Part shown: positions 1-8,455 of the stretch, piece after piece
Layout: each line of letters opens with the position of its first letter
Numbering within the stretch: position 1 is the stretch's first letter
Assembly: GCA_016302965.1 (NCBI GenBank)
Contig: JAEDMP010000050.1
Coordinates: 1-17,068 of the forward strand
Origin: Bacteroidaceae bacterium
GTDB taxonomy: Bacteria > Bacteroidota > Bacteroidia > Bacteroidales > Bacteroidaceae
Reading direction: 5' to 3'
DNA: 17,068 nt
Notes under the pieces: generated by a model
The model's database searches: none
What the model was told of the DNA's origin: nothing
What the model saw: the letters and a program-made list of their open reading frames with translations, nothing else
Position numbers and translations under genes: made by a program

Positions 1-1
1 T

Positions 2-652
2 TATAACGACAAGAAAACGGTGATTCACTTCATCAACTCGGAGTATCTCACGGAGGACAATGTAGCAGAGCAACTGAAGGGTATGGACGGCATCGTCGTG
101 TGTCCCGGATTCGGACAGCGCGGCATCGAAGGCAAGGTGGTTGCCGCCCACTACACCCGCACCCACGACATCCCCACCTTCGGCATCTGTCTCGGTATGC
201 AGATGATGGTCATCGAATTTGCCCGCAACGTGCTGGGCTATGCGGATGCCAACAGCCGCGAGATGGACGAGAAGACTCCCCACAACGTCATCGACATCAT
301 GGAGGAGCAGAAGGATATCACCAACATGGGCGGAACCATGCGTCTCGGAGCCTACGACTGTATGCTGAAGCAGGGTTCACGCGTGTTCGATATCTACAAG
401 AAGGAGCATATACAGGAACGCCACCGCCACCGCTATGAGTTCAACAACGACTTCAAGAAAGAGTATGAGCGGCATGGCATGAACTGCGTGGGGTTCAATC
501 CTGAGAGCAATCTCGTGGAGATAGTGGAGATTCCCGGGCTGAAATGGTATGTGGGCACCCAGTTCCACCCCGAATACCAGAGCACGGTGCTGCATCCACA
601 CCCCCTCTTCCTCGACTTTATCAAAACAGCAATCAATAACAACCAAAAATGA
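2..652 (+). CDS. pyrG: CTP synthase, C-terminal glutamine amidotransferase part (5' end outside window)
   Basis: The reading frame is open from base 2 to the TGA at 650-652, so this is the C-terminal ~216 residues of a protein of roughly 535-550 aa; the N-terminal synthetase domain lies upstream of the window. CTP synthase aminates UTP to CTP using ammonia released from glutamine, in the cytoplasm. The visible part is the class I glutamine amidotransferase domain: the nucleophile Cys sits in FGICLGMQ (codon 188-190) and the His/Glu pair in TQFHPEYQS (His codon 566-568, Glu codon 572-574). The Cys-His-Glu triad is therefore intact. The stop codon overlaps the yidC start as ATGA (649-652), which suggests translational coupling. 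An internal GTG at 20 is not a real start, because the frame and homology continue upstream of it. Very confident. Confidence 0.97.
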   Translation, partial: YNDKKTVIHFINSEYLTEDNVAEQLKGMDGIVVCPGFGQRGIEGKVVAAHYTRTHDIPTFGICLGMQMMVIEFARNVLGYADANSREMDEKTPHNVIDIMEEQKDITNMGGTMRLGAYDCMLKQGSRVFDIYKKEHIQERHRHRYEFNNDFKKEYERHGMNCVGFNPESNLVEIVEIPGLKWYVGTQFHPEYQSTVLHPHPLFLDFIKTAINNNQK

Positions 653-2559
653 ACAAAAACTCAATCATCGGATTTGCCCTGATGGGACTGGTGCTCATTG
701 GATTCAGCATCTACAACCAACCCTCTGAGGCAGACCTTGCCGCCCAACGGCAACAGGACTCCATCGCCCAAGTGGCAAGGGATCAGGCTGAAACGGCAAG
801 ACAGGTGGCCGAAGCCACCAGAAAGGCAGAAGCACTGGAAGCGGCGCGCAACGACACGACCGCCCTCTTCTACCAGGCTCTCAACGGCAGCAGCCAGCAA
901 GTGGTGCTGCAGAACGAGAAGGTGGCGCTGACCATCGACACCAAGGGTGGCGTGGTAAAGAAGGCGGTAATCAAGCATTTCACCGACCGCAAGGGCAATC
1001 AGGATGTGACCCTCTTTGACAAGAGCGAGCAGGAACTGAACTTCATGCTGGCCGGAAAGACCACCAACATCCTCACAGCCGACCTCTACTTCACCCCCAC
1101 CAACGTGAGCGACTCTACCGTGACGCTCACCGCACCGGCCAGCAACGGCGGAGCACTCGTGCTGAACTACTCGCTCGGCAAGGACTATATGCTCCACTTC
1201 AGCCTCCAGGCCCAGGGACTGAGCGGTATCTTCGCCCCCAACTACCAAGCCATGGACATCGAGTGGAGCGAGAAATGCCGCCAGCAGGAGAAGGGTTTCC
1301 TCTTCGAGAACCGTTATGCCACGCTGACCTATAAGGAGAAGGACGGCTCGACCGACTATCTGAACGAGACCTCGGAGAAGATTGACGAACCCATCGAGGA
1401 ACGCCTCGACTGGGTGGCCTTCAAGAACCAGTTTTTCAGTGCCGTACTCATCTCCAAGGAGGATATCCAGGGCGGTGCGCTCATGAGCAGCGTGCCCTTT
1501 GAGAAACCCAAGAAGGAAGAGGAAGGAAAGGGCGAGACCTATCTGAAGATGTATCGCGCCAAGATGAAGACCGCCTTCGACCCCACGGGTGCCAAACCCT
1601 CTGAGTTTGAGATGTATATCGGCCCCAACGACTTCCGTCTGTTGCAGGATGTAGAGGAAGAGAGCCGCTTTGGCAAGGATTTGGAGCTGCAGCGTCTGGT
1701 CTACTTGGGATGGCCCCTGTTCCGCATCATCAACCGCTGGTTCACCCTCTATGTGTTCGACTGGCTCACGGGCTTCGGCTTCAACATGGGTATCGTGCTC
1801 ATTCTCATCACGCTGCTGCTCAAGGCCATCACCTATCCGTTGGTGAAGAAGACCTATCTCAACTCGGCCAAGATGCGCGTGCTGAAACCCAAACTCGACG
1901 AGGCCACCAAGCAGTATGATAAGCCCGAAGACCAGATGATGAAGCAGCAGGCCATGATGAGCCTCTACTCGCAGTATGGCGTGAGCCCGCTGAGCGGCTG
2001 TCTGCCCATGCTCATCCAGATGCCTATCTGGATTGCGATGTTCAACTTCGTGCCCAATGCCATCCAGCTGCGTGGTGAGAGCTTCCTATGGATCAGCGAC
2101 CTCTCCACCTACGACCCCATCCTCGAATGGGACACCAACATCTGGCTCATCGGCGACCACCTGAGCCTCACCTGCATCCTTTTCTGTGTGGCCAATATCC
2201 TCTACTCGGTGATGAGCATGCGCCAGCAGAAGGACCAGATGGTGGGTCAGCAGGCTGAACAGATGAAGATGATGCAGTGGATGATGTATCTCATGCCGCT
2301 GATGTTCTTCTTCATGTTCAACGACTATTCGGCCGGACTCAACTTCTACTATTTCATCTCGCTCTTCTTCAGCGCCGCCATCATGTGGGTACTGCGCAAG
2401 ACGACCAATGACGAGAAGCTGCTCGCCATCCTGGAAGCCAAATACCAGGAGAACAAGGCCAACCCCAAGAAGATGAGCGGACTGGCAGCACGCCTCGCCG
2501 CCATGCAGAAGGAGGCCGAAGAACTGCGCAGACAGCGTGAAGCCAACATGCGCAAATAA
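649..2559 (+). CDS. yidC: Membrane protein insertase YidC
   Basis: A 636-aa inner-membrane insertase/chaperone that helps membrane proteins insert and fold, alone or with SecYEG. An N-terminal signal-anchor helix (about residues 5-22) is followed by a charged Ala/Gln-rich segment, then the large periplasmic P1 domain (about 80-340). The conserved C-terminal 60KD_IMP region starts near residue 370 with NMGIVLILITLLLKAITYPL. Lys392 sits where E. coli YidC has its groove Arg. The next conserved block is the cytoplasmic loop with SAKMRVLKPKL and SPLSGCLPMLIQMPIWIAMF. Later helices end in a basic tail (about 595-636), thought to contact the ribosome. The start ATG overlaps the pyrG stop by 4 bases, as expected for a coupled operon. 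Length and layout are normal for Bacteroidota YidC. Confidence 0.97.
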   Translation: MNKNSIIGFALMGLVLIGFSIYNQPSEADLAAQRQQDSIAQVARDQAETARQVAEATRKAEALEAARNDTTALFYQALNGSSQQVVLQNEKVALTIDTKGGVVKKAVIKHFTDRKGNQDVTLFDKSEQELNFMLAGKTTNILTADLYFTPTNVSDSTVTLTAPASNGGALVLNYSLGKDYMLHFSLQAQGLSGIFAPNYQAMDIEWSEKCRQQEKGFLFENRYATLTYKEKDGSTDYLNETSEKIDEPIEERLDWVAFKNQFFSAVLISKEDIQGGALMSSVPFEKPKKEEEGKGETYLKMYRAKMKTAFDPTGAKPSEFEMYIGPNDFRLLQDVEEESRFGKDLELQRLVYLGWPLFRIINRWFTLYVFDWLTGFGFNMGIVLILITLLLKAITYPLVKKTYLNSAKMRVLKPKLDEATKQYDKPEDQMMKQQAMMSLYSQYGVSPLSGCLPMLIQMPIWIAMFNFVPNAIQLRGESFLWISDLSTYDPILEWDTNIWLIGDHLSLTCILFCVANILYSVMSMRQQKDQMVGQQAEQMKMMQWMMYLMPLMFFFMFNDYSAGLNFYYFISLFFSAAIMWVLRKTTNDEKLLAILEAKYQENKANPKKMSGLAARLAAMQKEAEELRRQREANMRK

Positions 2560-2601
2560 CCCCATATCCATCGAACACTGCTCACTTATATATAATAAGG
2601 T

Positions 2602-4827
2602 ATGAAATCATTTTTCATGCAGGCAGACCGCTACTCATGCAGACACCTCATCCCCAGCCTTCTCAACAGGAAGCTGAGGATGGGGCTTCTGCTTTTTTTG
2701 CTGGCCGCTACCTGCCCCCCCATCCAAGCACAAGACGTGAAAATCAGCAAGAACCACATCCAACTGAAAAGCGACCGCATGACACCCGAAGCCCTCTGGG
2801 CCATGGGCCGCATCGCCACCGCTACCGCCTCGCCCGACGGCAGCCGGATTGTCTATCAGGTGGGCTACTACAGCGTGAAGGCCAACAAGGGCCACCAGAT
2901 GCTCTACATCATGGATGCCGACGGCCAACATGCACGTGCCCTCACCACCTCGGCCAAGAACGAGACCGACCCGGCCTGGATTGGCGCCGACCGCATCGCC
3001 TTCCTCACAGGAGGTGAGATATGGAGCATGAAAGCCGACGGCACCGACCGCCGCCAACTCTCGCATACCGACGGTGCGGTGGAGGGATTCAGCTTCTCGC
3101 CCGACGGCCAACGGGTCATCATGCTGCAGTCCATCCCCTTCCATGAGGTCATCAAGAAGAACCCCGATGATCTGCCCAAGGCCACCGGTCGCCTCGTGAC
3201 CGACCTGATGTACCGCCACTGGGACCACTATGTGGAGAGCATCCAGCACCCCTTTGTGGCCGACGTGACAGCCGATGGCATCGGCCAAGGCCGTGACCTG
3301 CTCGAAGGTGAGCCCTACGAGTGCCCGCTTGAGCCCTTCGGCGGCATCGAGCAGCTGGCCTGGAGCCCAGACTCGAAGACCATCGCCTATACCTGCCGCA
3401 AGAAGACTGGCACCGACTATGCCATCTCGACCGACTCCGACATCTATCTCTACGACCTCGCCAGCGGCCAGACACGCAACCTCTGCAAGCCCGATGGCTA
3501 TCAGGATCCCCGGGTGGATGCCACCAAGACGATGAAGCACCAGTCAGTGAACAGCGAGGCCAACCTCGCCCACTTCCCCGGCTACGACCAGAACCCGCAG
3601 TTCTCGCCCGACGGCAAATATGTCGCCTGGCAGAGCATGGCCCGCGACGGCTATGAGGCCGACCGCAACCGCCTCATCATCTGCCAGTTGGCCACGGGCG
3701 AAAAACAGGACATCAGCGGGGCCTTCGACTCGAATGTAGATGCTTTCTGCTGGAACCGTGACTCCAAGAGTGTATCGTTCATCGGTGTATGGCATGGCTG
3801 CGTGAACATCTACCAGCTCGACCTGAAGGGACAGTTGCGCCAGCTCACCGACCACGAGGCCGACTATGTGAGCATCGCCCCCGCCAACCGAGGCAACCAG
3901 CTGCTCGCACTGCGTCAGAGCCTCTCTGCCCCCACCGACCTCTATCGGGTGACTCCGGGCAAGACCATACAGAAGACCACCGTGGAACAACTCACCCATG
4001 AGAACGACCATATCCTCAGCCAGCTTGCCCTCGGCAAGGTGGAGAAACGCTGGGTGAAGACCACCGACGGCAAGGAGATGCTCACATGGATCATCCTGCC
4101 CTCCCACTTTGACCCCAACAAGAAATATCCCACCCTACTCTTCTGTGAGGGTGGTCCGCAGAGCCCCGTCAGCCAGTTCTGGAGCTACCGCTGGAACTTC
4201 CAGATTATGGCGGCCAACGACTATGTGATTGTGGCTCCCAACCGCCGGGGTCTGCCCGGTTTCGGTCAGGAGTGGAACGAACAGGTGAGCGGCGACTGGA
4301 CAGGACAGTGCATGAACGACTATCTCTCGGCCATCGACGATGCCGCCAACAACCTGCCCTACGTAGACAAGAACCGTCTGGGAGCCGTGGGTGCCAGCTT
4401 CGGCGGATTCTCGGTCTACTATCTTGCCGGACATCACAACAAACGATTCAAGTGTTTCATCTCCCACGACGGAGCCTTCAACCTCGAGTCGATGTATACT
4501 GACACCGAAGAGGCCTGGTTCAGCAACTGGGAGTATGAGGATGCCTTCTGGAACAAGGATCTCAGCGCCCAGGCCAAGAAGACCTACGAGAACTCTCCCC
4601 ACCGCTTTGTCGACCAATGGGACACGCCCATCCTCTGCATCCATGGCGAGAAGGACTACCGCATCGTCTACAACCAGGGTATGGGAGCCTTCAACGCTGC
4701 CCGCATGAGGGGCATCCCCGCCGAACTGCTCATCTTCCCCGATGAAAACCACTGGGTGCTGAAACCCCAGAACGGCGTTCTCTGGCAGCGCACCTTCTTC
4801 AGTTGGCTCGACCGCTGGCTGAAATAA
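2602..4827 (+). CDS. dpp5: Secreted S9 family dipeptidyl peptidase, DPP5-like
   Basis: A 741-aa serine peptidase of the prolyl oligopeptidase family (S9). The N-terminal half is a beta-propeller with repeated SPDG/SPDS blade motifs (about residues 75-450). The C-terminal half is an alpha/beta hydrolase with nucleophile Ser599 in GASFGG, Asp685 in HGEKDYR and His717 in DENHW. From memory it resembles Porphyromonas gingivalis DPP5 throughout (for example the ATGRLVTDLMYRHWD and GGPQSPVSQFWSYRWN blocks). DPP5 removes N-terminal dipeptides with Ala or hydrophobic residues at P1 in the periplasm. The signal peptide is RKLR, then a Leu-rich core, ending about AQA-type at residue ~44. I chose ATG 2602, which supplies the basic n-region and has TAAGG just upstream; in-frame ATG 2680 would leave no basic residue. 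It follows yidC by 42 bp and precedes an MFS carrier. Confidence 0.92.
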   Translation: MKSFFMQADRYSCRHLIPSLLNRKLRMGLLLFLLAATCPPIQAQDVKISKNHIQLKSDRMTPEALWAMGRIATATASPDGSRIVYQVGYYSVKANKGHQMLYIMDADGQHARALTTSAKNETDPAWIGADRIAFLTGGEIWSMKADGTDRRQLSHTDGAVEGFSFSPDGQRVIMLQSIPFHEVIKKNPDDLPKATGRLVTDLMYRHWDHYVESIQHPFVADVTADGIGQGRDLLEGEPYECPLEPFGGIEQLAWSPDSKTIAYTCRKKTGTDYAISTDSDIYLYDLASGQTRNLCKPDGYQDPRVDATKTMKHQSVNSEANLAHFPGYDQNPQFSPDGKYVAWQSMARDGYEADRNRLIICQLATGEKQDISGAFDSNVDAFCWNRDSKSVSFIGVWHGCVNIYQLDLKGQLRQLTDHEADYVSIAPANRGNQLLALRQSLSAPTDLYRVTPGKTIQKTTVEQLTHENDHILSQLALGKVEKRWVKTTDGKEMLTWIILPSHFDPNKKYPTLLFCEGGPQSPVSQFWSYRWNFQIMAANDYVIVAPNRRGLPGFGQEWNEQVSGDWTGQCMNDYLSAIDDAANNLPYVDKNRLGAVGASFGGFSVYYLAGHHNKRFKCFISHDGAFNLESMYTDTEEAWFSNWEYEDAFWNKDLSAQAKKTYENSPHRFVDQWDTPILCIHGEKDYRIVYNQGMGAFNAARMRGIPAELLIFPDENHWVLKPQNGVLWQRTFFSWLDRWLK
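2646..2699 (+). promoter_or_regulatory. Two mutually exclusive hairpins plus T7 tract at the start of dpp5 (attenuator-like)
   Basis: One hairpin pairs 2646-2662 with 2670-2685 (about 15 pairs, one mismatch, one bulged C, 7-nt loop) and buries the in-frame ATG at 2680. A second, weaker hairpin pairs 2667-2674 with 2685-2691 and is followed by C and seven T (2693-2699), like an intrinsic terminator. The two share bases 2667-2685, so only one can form. The T-run also encodes the Leu/Phe core of the signal peptide, so it may be codon chance. Function is inferred only. Confidence 0.3.
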
Positions 4828-4894
4828 GGCGGTAAACAGCCCATTCACATCAGGTCATAGAAAAATAACAATAACCTCATAAACAACTTAAGTA

Positions 4895-6307
4895 ATGACT
4901 CAAGAAATTCAACAAAGACTGAATGACTCCAAGGCGATGCGCTGGACCGCCCTGGTATTGGTAGCCTCGATGATGTTCTTCGGCTACATGTTTGTCGACG
5001 TCATGTCACCGCTCCAGGCACTCATCGAACAGGAGAAGGGATGGAACCCCGAAAGCTTCGGCACCTATGCCGCCAGCGAGTACATCCTCAACGTGTTCGG
5101 CTTTCTGATTATCGCCGGCTTCATCCTCGACAAGTGCGGCATCCGCTTCACGGGTGAGCTGTCCGCCTCGATGATGTTCATCGGTGCCTGCATCAAGTTT
5201 TATGCCGTGAGTTCCGCCTTCGAGGGTACCGCTCTCGCCACTTGGCTCGACTCGTGGTGGGTAGAGCTTCCCGGCAGTGCCAAGCTGGCCTCGCTCGGCT
5301 TCATGATTTTCGGTTGCGGTTGCGAGATGGCAGGTACCACCGTGTCCAAAGCCATTGCCAAATGGTTCAAGGGCAAGGAGATGGCCTTGGCCATGGGTCT
5401 GGAGATGGCCATCGCCCGTGTGGGTGTGTTTGCCATCTTCTCCATCTCTCCCATCCTGGCCGAGAAGATGGGCAGCGTGTCGGGTCCGGTAGGCTTCTGC
5501 ACTGCCCTGCTCTTCATCGGTCTCATCACATTCACCGTCTTCACCTTCATGGACAAGAAGCTCGATGCCCAGACCGGTGCCAACGACAAGGGCGACGGCG
5601 AAGAGGAGTTCAAGGCATCCGACCTGACCAAGATTCTCACCAGCCGCATCTTCTGGGTGGTGGCACTGCTCTGCGTGCTCTACTATTCGGCCATCTTCCC
5701 CTTCCAGCGTTACGGTGCCAACATGCTGCAGTGCAACCTCGACGGCATCTCTCCCTCTGATGCTTCGAACATCTTCCGCTGGTTCCCCATCGGTGCTGCC
5801 GCCATCACTCCCTTCCTGGGTTCCTATCTCGACCACAAGGGCAAGGGTGCCACGATGCTGATGCTGGGTTCGCTGCTGCTCATCGGTTGCCACTTGGTGT
5901 TCGCCTTCGTGCTGCCCGCCACCCACAGCCATCTCATCGCCTACTCCACCATCGTGCTTTTAGGCATCTCGTTTGCCTTGGTTCCCGCAGCCCTGTGGCC
6001 CAGCGTTCCCAAGATTATCGACGAGAAGGTGCTGGGCAGTGCCTACTGTCTCATCTTCTGGATCCAGAACTTCGGCCTCTGTTTCGTGCCCCTGCTCATC
6101 GGCAGTGTGTTGGCCGGAGCCAATGCCGACAATCCCGCCGTCATTGCAGCCAAGGAGAGCGGTGCCGAGTTCATCCCCTATGATTACACCTGGCCCCTCA
6201 TCATCTTCGCCTGCTTCGGTGTGGCCGCCCTGCTTCTGGCCGGCTATCTGAAACTCATCGACAAGAAGAACGGCTACGGACTGGAAGAGCCGAACATCAA
6301 GGCATAA
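4895..6307 (+). CDS. MFS transporter resembling MFSD1, candidate dipeptide carrier
   Basis: A 470-aa polytopic inner-membrane protein with about 12 hydrophobic helices in two halves, separated by an acidic loop near residues 225-245 (DKGDGEEEF). MFS motif A is visible as AGFILDKCGIR (about residues 73-83). Several blocks match, from memory, human MFSD1: WFKGKEMALAMGLEMAIARVG, CVLYYSAIFPF, ALWPSVPKII and LGSAYCLIFWIQNFGL. MFSD1 has been reported to carry dipeptides across the lysosomal membrane. The gene starts 67 bp after the DPP5-like peptidase, which would release dipeptides in the periplasm, so dipeptide uptake is a reasonable inference. No promoter stands out in the 67-bp gap, so it is probably cotranscribed. 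Substrate is unproven; a generic anion/organic-acid MFS role cannot be excluded. Confidence 0.88.
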   Translation: MTQEIQQRLNDSKAMRWTALVLVASMMFFGYMFVDVMSPLQALIEQEKGWNPESFGTYAASEYILNVFGFLIIAGFILDKCGIRFTGELSASMMFIGACIKFYAVSSAFEGTALATWLDSWWVELPGSAKLASLGFMIFGCGCEMAGTTVSKAIAKWFKGKEMALAMGLEMAIARVGVFAIFSISPILAEKMGSVSGPVGFCTALLFIGLITFTVFTFMDKKLDAQTGANDKGDGEEEFKASDLTKILTSRIFWVVALLCVLYYSAIFPFQRYGANMLQCNLDGISPSDASNIFRWFPIGAAAITPFLGSYLDHKGKGATMLMLGSLLLIGCHLVFAFVLPATHSHLIAYSTIVLLGISFALVPAALWPSVPKIIDEKVLGSAYCLIFWIQNFGLCFVPLLIGSVLAGANADNPAVIAAKESGAEFIPYDYTWPLIIFACFGVAALLLAGYLKLIDKKNGYGLEEPNIKA

Positions 6308-6361
6308 GCGCCGACAGACCTTGTGGCAGAACGCATCACGACCACGTGACCCTTCATACAG

Positions 6362-6395
6362 AGCGAGGCAGGCGGCAAACACCACTTGCCTCGCT
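6362..6395 (+). terminator. 9-bp perfect inverted repeat downstream of the MFS gene, possible terminator
   Basis: AGCGAGGCA (6362-6370) pairs perfectly with TGCCTCGCT (6387-6395) across a 16-nt loop. It lies 55 bp after the MFS stop and 139 bp before the regulator start. The following bases (TGTGTGAAAA) are not a T-run, so intrinsic termination is doubtful; it could instead be an RNA-stabilising or protein-binding hairpin. The rest of the 226-bp gap (6308-6533) holds no convincing gene. Confidence 0.4.
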
Positions 6396-6423
6396 TGTGT
6401 GAAAAGCGTCTCTTTCATCATGG

Positions 6424-6468
6424 CATCTTTGAGAGGGCCATCTTCGAGAAGGTCATCTTTGAGAAGGT
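6424..6468 (+). repeat. Three tandem 15-bp units in the regulator leader
   Basis: CATCTTTGAGAGGGC, CATCTTCGAGAAGGT and CATCTTTGAGAAGGT lie end to end, and a fourth unit begins with CATCT at 6469. Units 2 and 3 differ at one base. The array is about 65 bp upstream of the regulator's chosen start, in its likely 5' leader. The period of 15 is a multiple of 3, but I do not think the array is translated, because the lipoprotein-type signal peptide starts at 6534. Confidence 0.7.
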
Positions 6469-6533
6469 CATCTGTTCAAGAGATCCGAAACACCCCCATC
6501 GAACCAACCTTAGAGAACCCGAAACAATCAGAC

Positions 6534-8366
6534 ATGATACGTACCTTGTTTTGCAGCATCCTCGTACTGGCACTTGCAGCATCGTGTAGCAACAACAGCC
6601 GCCCGACAGGCCAGGCCCAGGCTGCAGATTCCATCTATACCATCGACTACATCCAGCACATCTGTCTCACCCAACCCGAAAGGGCACTGGCTATCCTCGA
6701 CACCATCGAAGAGCGCAGACTCCTCAAGCCCAACGACATCAACGGCCTGCGGGCCGTCATCTACCAGAACGGACTCGGACAATGCAACATGTCACTGAAG
6801 TATACCATGAAAATCTACCAGAGTCCCGAGATGAAAACAGACACGGCCATGGCCATCAAAACCTACAAGATGCTCGTAGCCTTAGCCTACATGAACAACC
6901 ACTCCGCCGACGCCCTGAAATACGCCAACGAGGGTATCGCCCTCGCTCGCAGTGCCGGTGACAAGGTCTCGGAAGCAAGGATTCTGGAGATTGCCGCCAA
7001 TACGCTGAACGACATCGGACACCACCAGGAGGCCATCCAGTATGTGGACCGCGCAACAGACCTGCTCAAGAAACATGGCTCCAAGAATGACTATACGGCC
7101 CAGGAGAATCTTGTCCACGGTTTGCTGATGAAGTGGAGTATCCTGCTTTCCAGAAATGAATACGACCAGGCGCTGAGCCTCACCGACCAAGTGCAGGATG
7201 CCCTCCAACGGTTGTCGGAATGCGACTACCTGCCCGAAGGACATTTGGAGAAGTTCCGTCGTGACTTCAACTACTGCCTCCTCTGGTGCTATACTGAGAA
7301 GGGGATGCTCGACAAGGCGGCCGTCTGCTCCCGGGAAATCATGCAGATGCACCATGACGAGGAAACGGGAAAGATGGTAGCCGTCTATCTCATCAAGACC
7401 AAACGCTATGATGAGGCTTTCAAGTGCATCCAAGCGGCCAAGGAGTATTTCATCCAATATAGAGACACCATCAACCATCTCTATATCGACAACATCCTCA
7501 CCCAGGAAATGGACATCCTGAAGGGAATGGGACGGTACAAGGAGGCGCTCGGCACGGCACAGGCCATCGCCAACATCAAAGACAGCATCCTCAAACGCGA
7601 GCGGGAACAGGGAGCCCAGGAGATGGCCACCATCTATGTCACCGCCGAGAAGGAACTGCTCATCGCACAGCAGGCCGAGAAACTGCGCAGCGGACGCATC
7701 ATCGTCGGTCTGTCAGTAGCCCTGCTGGCTGTGGCGCTTGTGGTGATTGTCATCGTGATGAGATACAACCGTACCATCAAGAGAAAGAACCGGGCTACCG
7801 TGGCCACCATCGACGAACTGATGGCCGCACGCGAGCAGTTGGAGCGGAAAAACGCTTCTGCCGAAGCGGCCACAACAGCCGCGACCACAACCAGCAACGC
7901 ATCCAACGAAGCCGCATCCAACGAAGCCGCATCCACTGCAGCCGCGGCTGTAACGTCAGTCTCCCCGCAGCAGTCACCAGCGACCAACAGCGAGGAGAGC
8001 AAGGATTCTGAGGAGAAGCCCCCGCACCAGAAGGACATCGAGAAACTGAGACGGGCGATAGAAGATAACCAACTCTATCTCGACCCGCTCTTCGACCGCA
8101 ACAAGGCGGTGGAGACCTTCCCCGAACTGAATGTGAGAACGCTCTCTGCGGACTTCAACCTCTGTTACGGCATGCCCTTCCCCCGCTATCTCACCATGCT
8201 CCGTCTCGACTATGCCCTCTCACTGCTCTGTTCCAACCAGGACCTGAGCATAGAGACCATAGCCACAAAATCGGGCTTCACCACCCGCCAAACCTTCTAT
8301 CGCACCTTCTCCGAACGCTTCGGCATTTCGCCTGCCGAATACAGACGGATGAAGAAAGAGGTATAG
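6534..8366 (+). CDS. Membrane-spanning TPR sensor with cytoplasmic AraC-type DNA-binding domain
   Basis: A 610-aa one-component transcription regulator. ATG 6534 is chosen because it begins a clear export signal, MIRTLFCSILVLALAASC, with a lipobox-like end (Cys18); the frame is open back to 6321, but that extension is not protein-like. Residues ~30-375 form helical tetratricopeptide-like repeats, presumably periplasmic. A transmembrane helix follows at 389-410 (IIVGLSVALLAVALVVIVIV), then a charged coiled-coil stretch (411-445), an Ala/Thr/Ser/Asn linker (447-490) containing a 15-bp tandem repeat, and an AraC/XylS helix-turn-helix domain (about 500-608) ending in the typical SIETIATKSGF, RQTFYRTFSERFGISPAEYR. 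Periplasmic ligand binding would therefore control DNA binding across the membrane. It stands directly upstream of the lipoprotein operon, which it may regulate. The target and ligand are unknown. Confidence 0.88.
   Translation: MIRTLFCSILVLALAASCSNNSRPTGQAQAADSIYTIDYIQHICLTQPERALAILDTIEERRLLKPNDINGLRAVIYQNGLGQCNMSLKYTMKIYQSPEMKTDTAMAIKTYKMLVALAYMNNHSADALKYANEGIALARSAGDKVSEARILEIAANTLNDIGHHQEAIQYVDRATDLLKKHGSKNDYTAQENLVHGLLMKWSILLSRNEYDQALSLTDQVQDALQRLSECDYLPEGHLEKFRRDFNYCLLWCYTEKGMLDKAAVCSREIMQMHHDEETGKMVAVYLIKTKRYDEAFKCIQAAKEYFIQYRDTINHLYIDNILTQEMDILKGMGRYKEALGTAQAIANIKDSILKREREQGAQEMATIYVTAEKELLIAQQAEKLRSGRIIVGLSVALLAVALVVIVIVMRYNRTIKRKNRATVATIDELMAAREQLERKNASAEAATTAATTTSNASNEAASNEAASTAAAAVTSVSPQQSPATNSEESKDSEEKPPHQKDIEKLRRAIEDNQLYLDPLFDRNKAVETFPELNVRTLSADFNLCYGMPFPRYLTMLRLDYALSLLCSNQDLSIETIATKSGFTTRQTFYRTFSERFGISPAEYRRMKKEV
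7899..7943 (+). repeat. 15-bp tandem repeat in the regulator's linker
   Basis: GCATCCAACGAAGCC occurs twice exactly (7899-7913, 7914-7928), followed by a degenerate third unit GCATCCACTGCAGCC (7929-7943). It encodes ASNEA-ASNEA-ASTAA, residues 456-470, between the transmembrane helix and the DNA-binding domain. Changes in copy number would alter the linker by 5 residues without breaking the frame. Confidence 0.8.
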
Positions 8367-8384
8367 CGGATCAAAATCCTCAAA

Positions 8385-8401
8385 GTGCTGATTATCAGCA
8401 C
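8385..8401. promoter_or_regulatory. Perfect 17-bp palindrome between regulator and lipoprotein operon
   Basis: GTGCTGATTATCAGCAC is an 8-bp inverted repeat around a single central T, starting 19 bp after the regulator stop. One-base spacing is too tight for an RNA hairpin of any strength, so a protein-binding operator is more likely. It lies 72 bp upstream of the -7 element of the operon promoter, a position where an activator could bind. AraC-family sites are more often direct repeats, so the binding protein is uncertain. Confidence 0.45.
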
Positions 8402-8415
8402 ATGACAAAATATTA

Positions 8416-8455
8416 CAAAAGGGATGTACAAAATGTTACATCCCTTTTGCTTTTT
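8416..8455. terminator. Strong intrinsic terminator after the regulator
   Basis: CAAAAGGGATGTA (8416-8428) pairs perfectly over 13 bp with TACATCCCTTTTG (8437-8449) across an 8-nt loop, followed by CTTTTTATT. The A-run on the left arm makes it usable from either strand. It ends the regulator transcript and separates it from the lipoprotein operon. Confidence 0.88.

Noticed and set aside
2635..3540. Long antisense frame (about 300 codons) opposite the dpp5 gene, and similar ones opposite yidC and the MFS gene
   Set aside because: GC-rich codon use of the sense genes produces open antisense frames; the translations are low-complexity, with no domain, signal or ribosome site, while the sense proteins are strongly recognisable.
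6321..6533. N-terminal extension of the regulator by 71 codons
   Set aside because: The added residues are Arg/Ser-rich and come from the tandem repeat; they would bury the clear signal peptide that begins at 6534.
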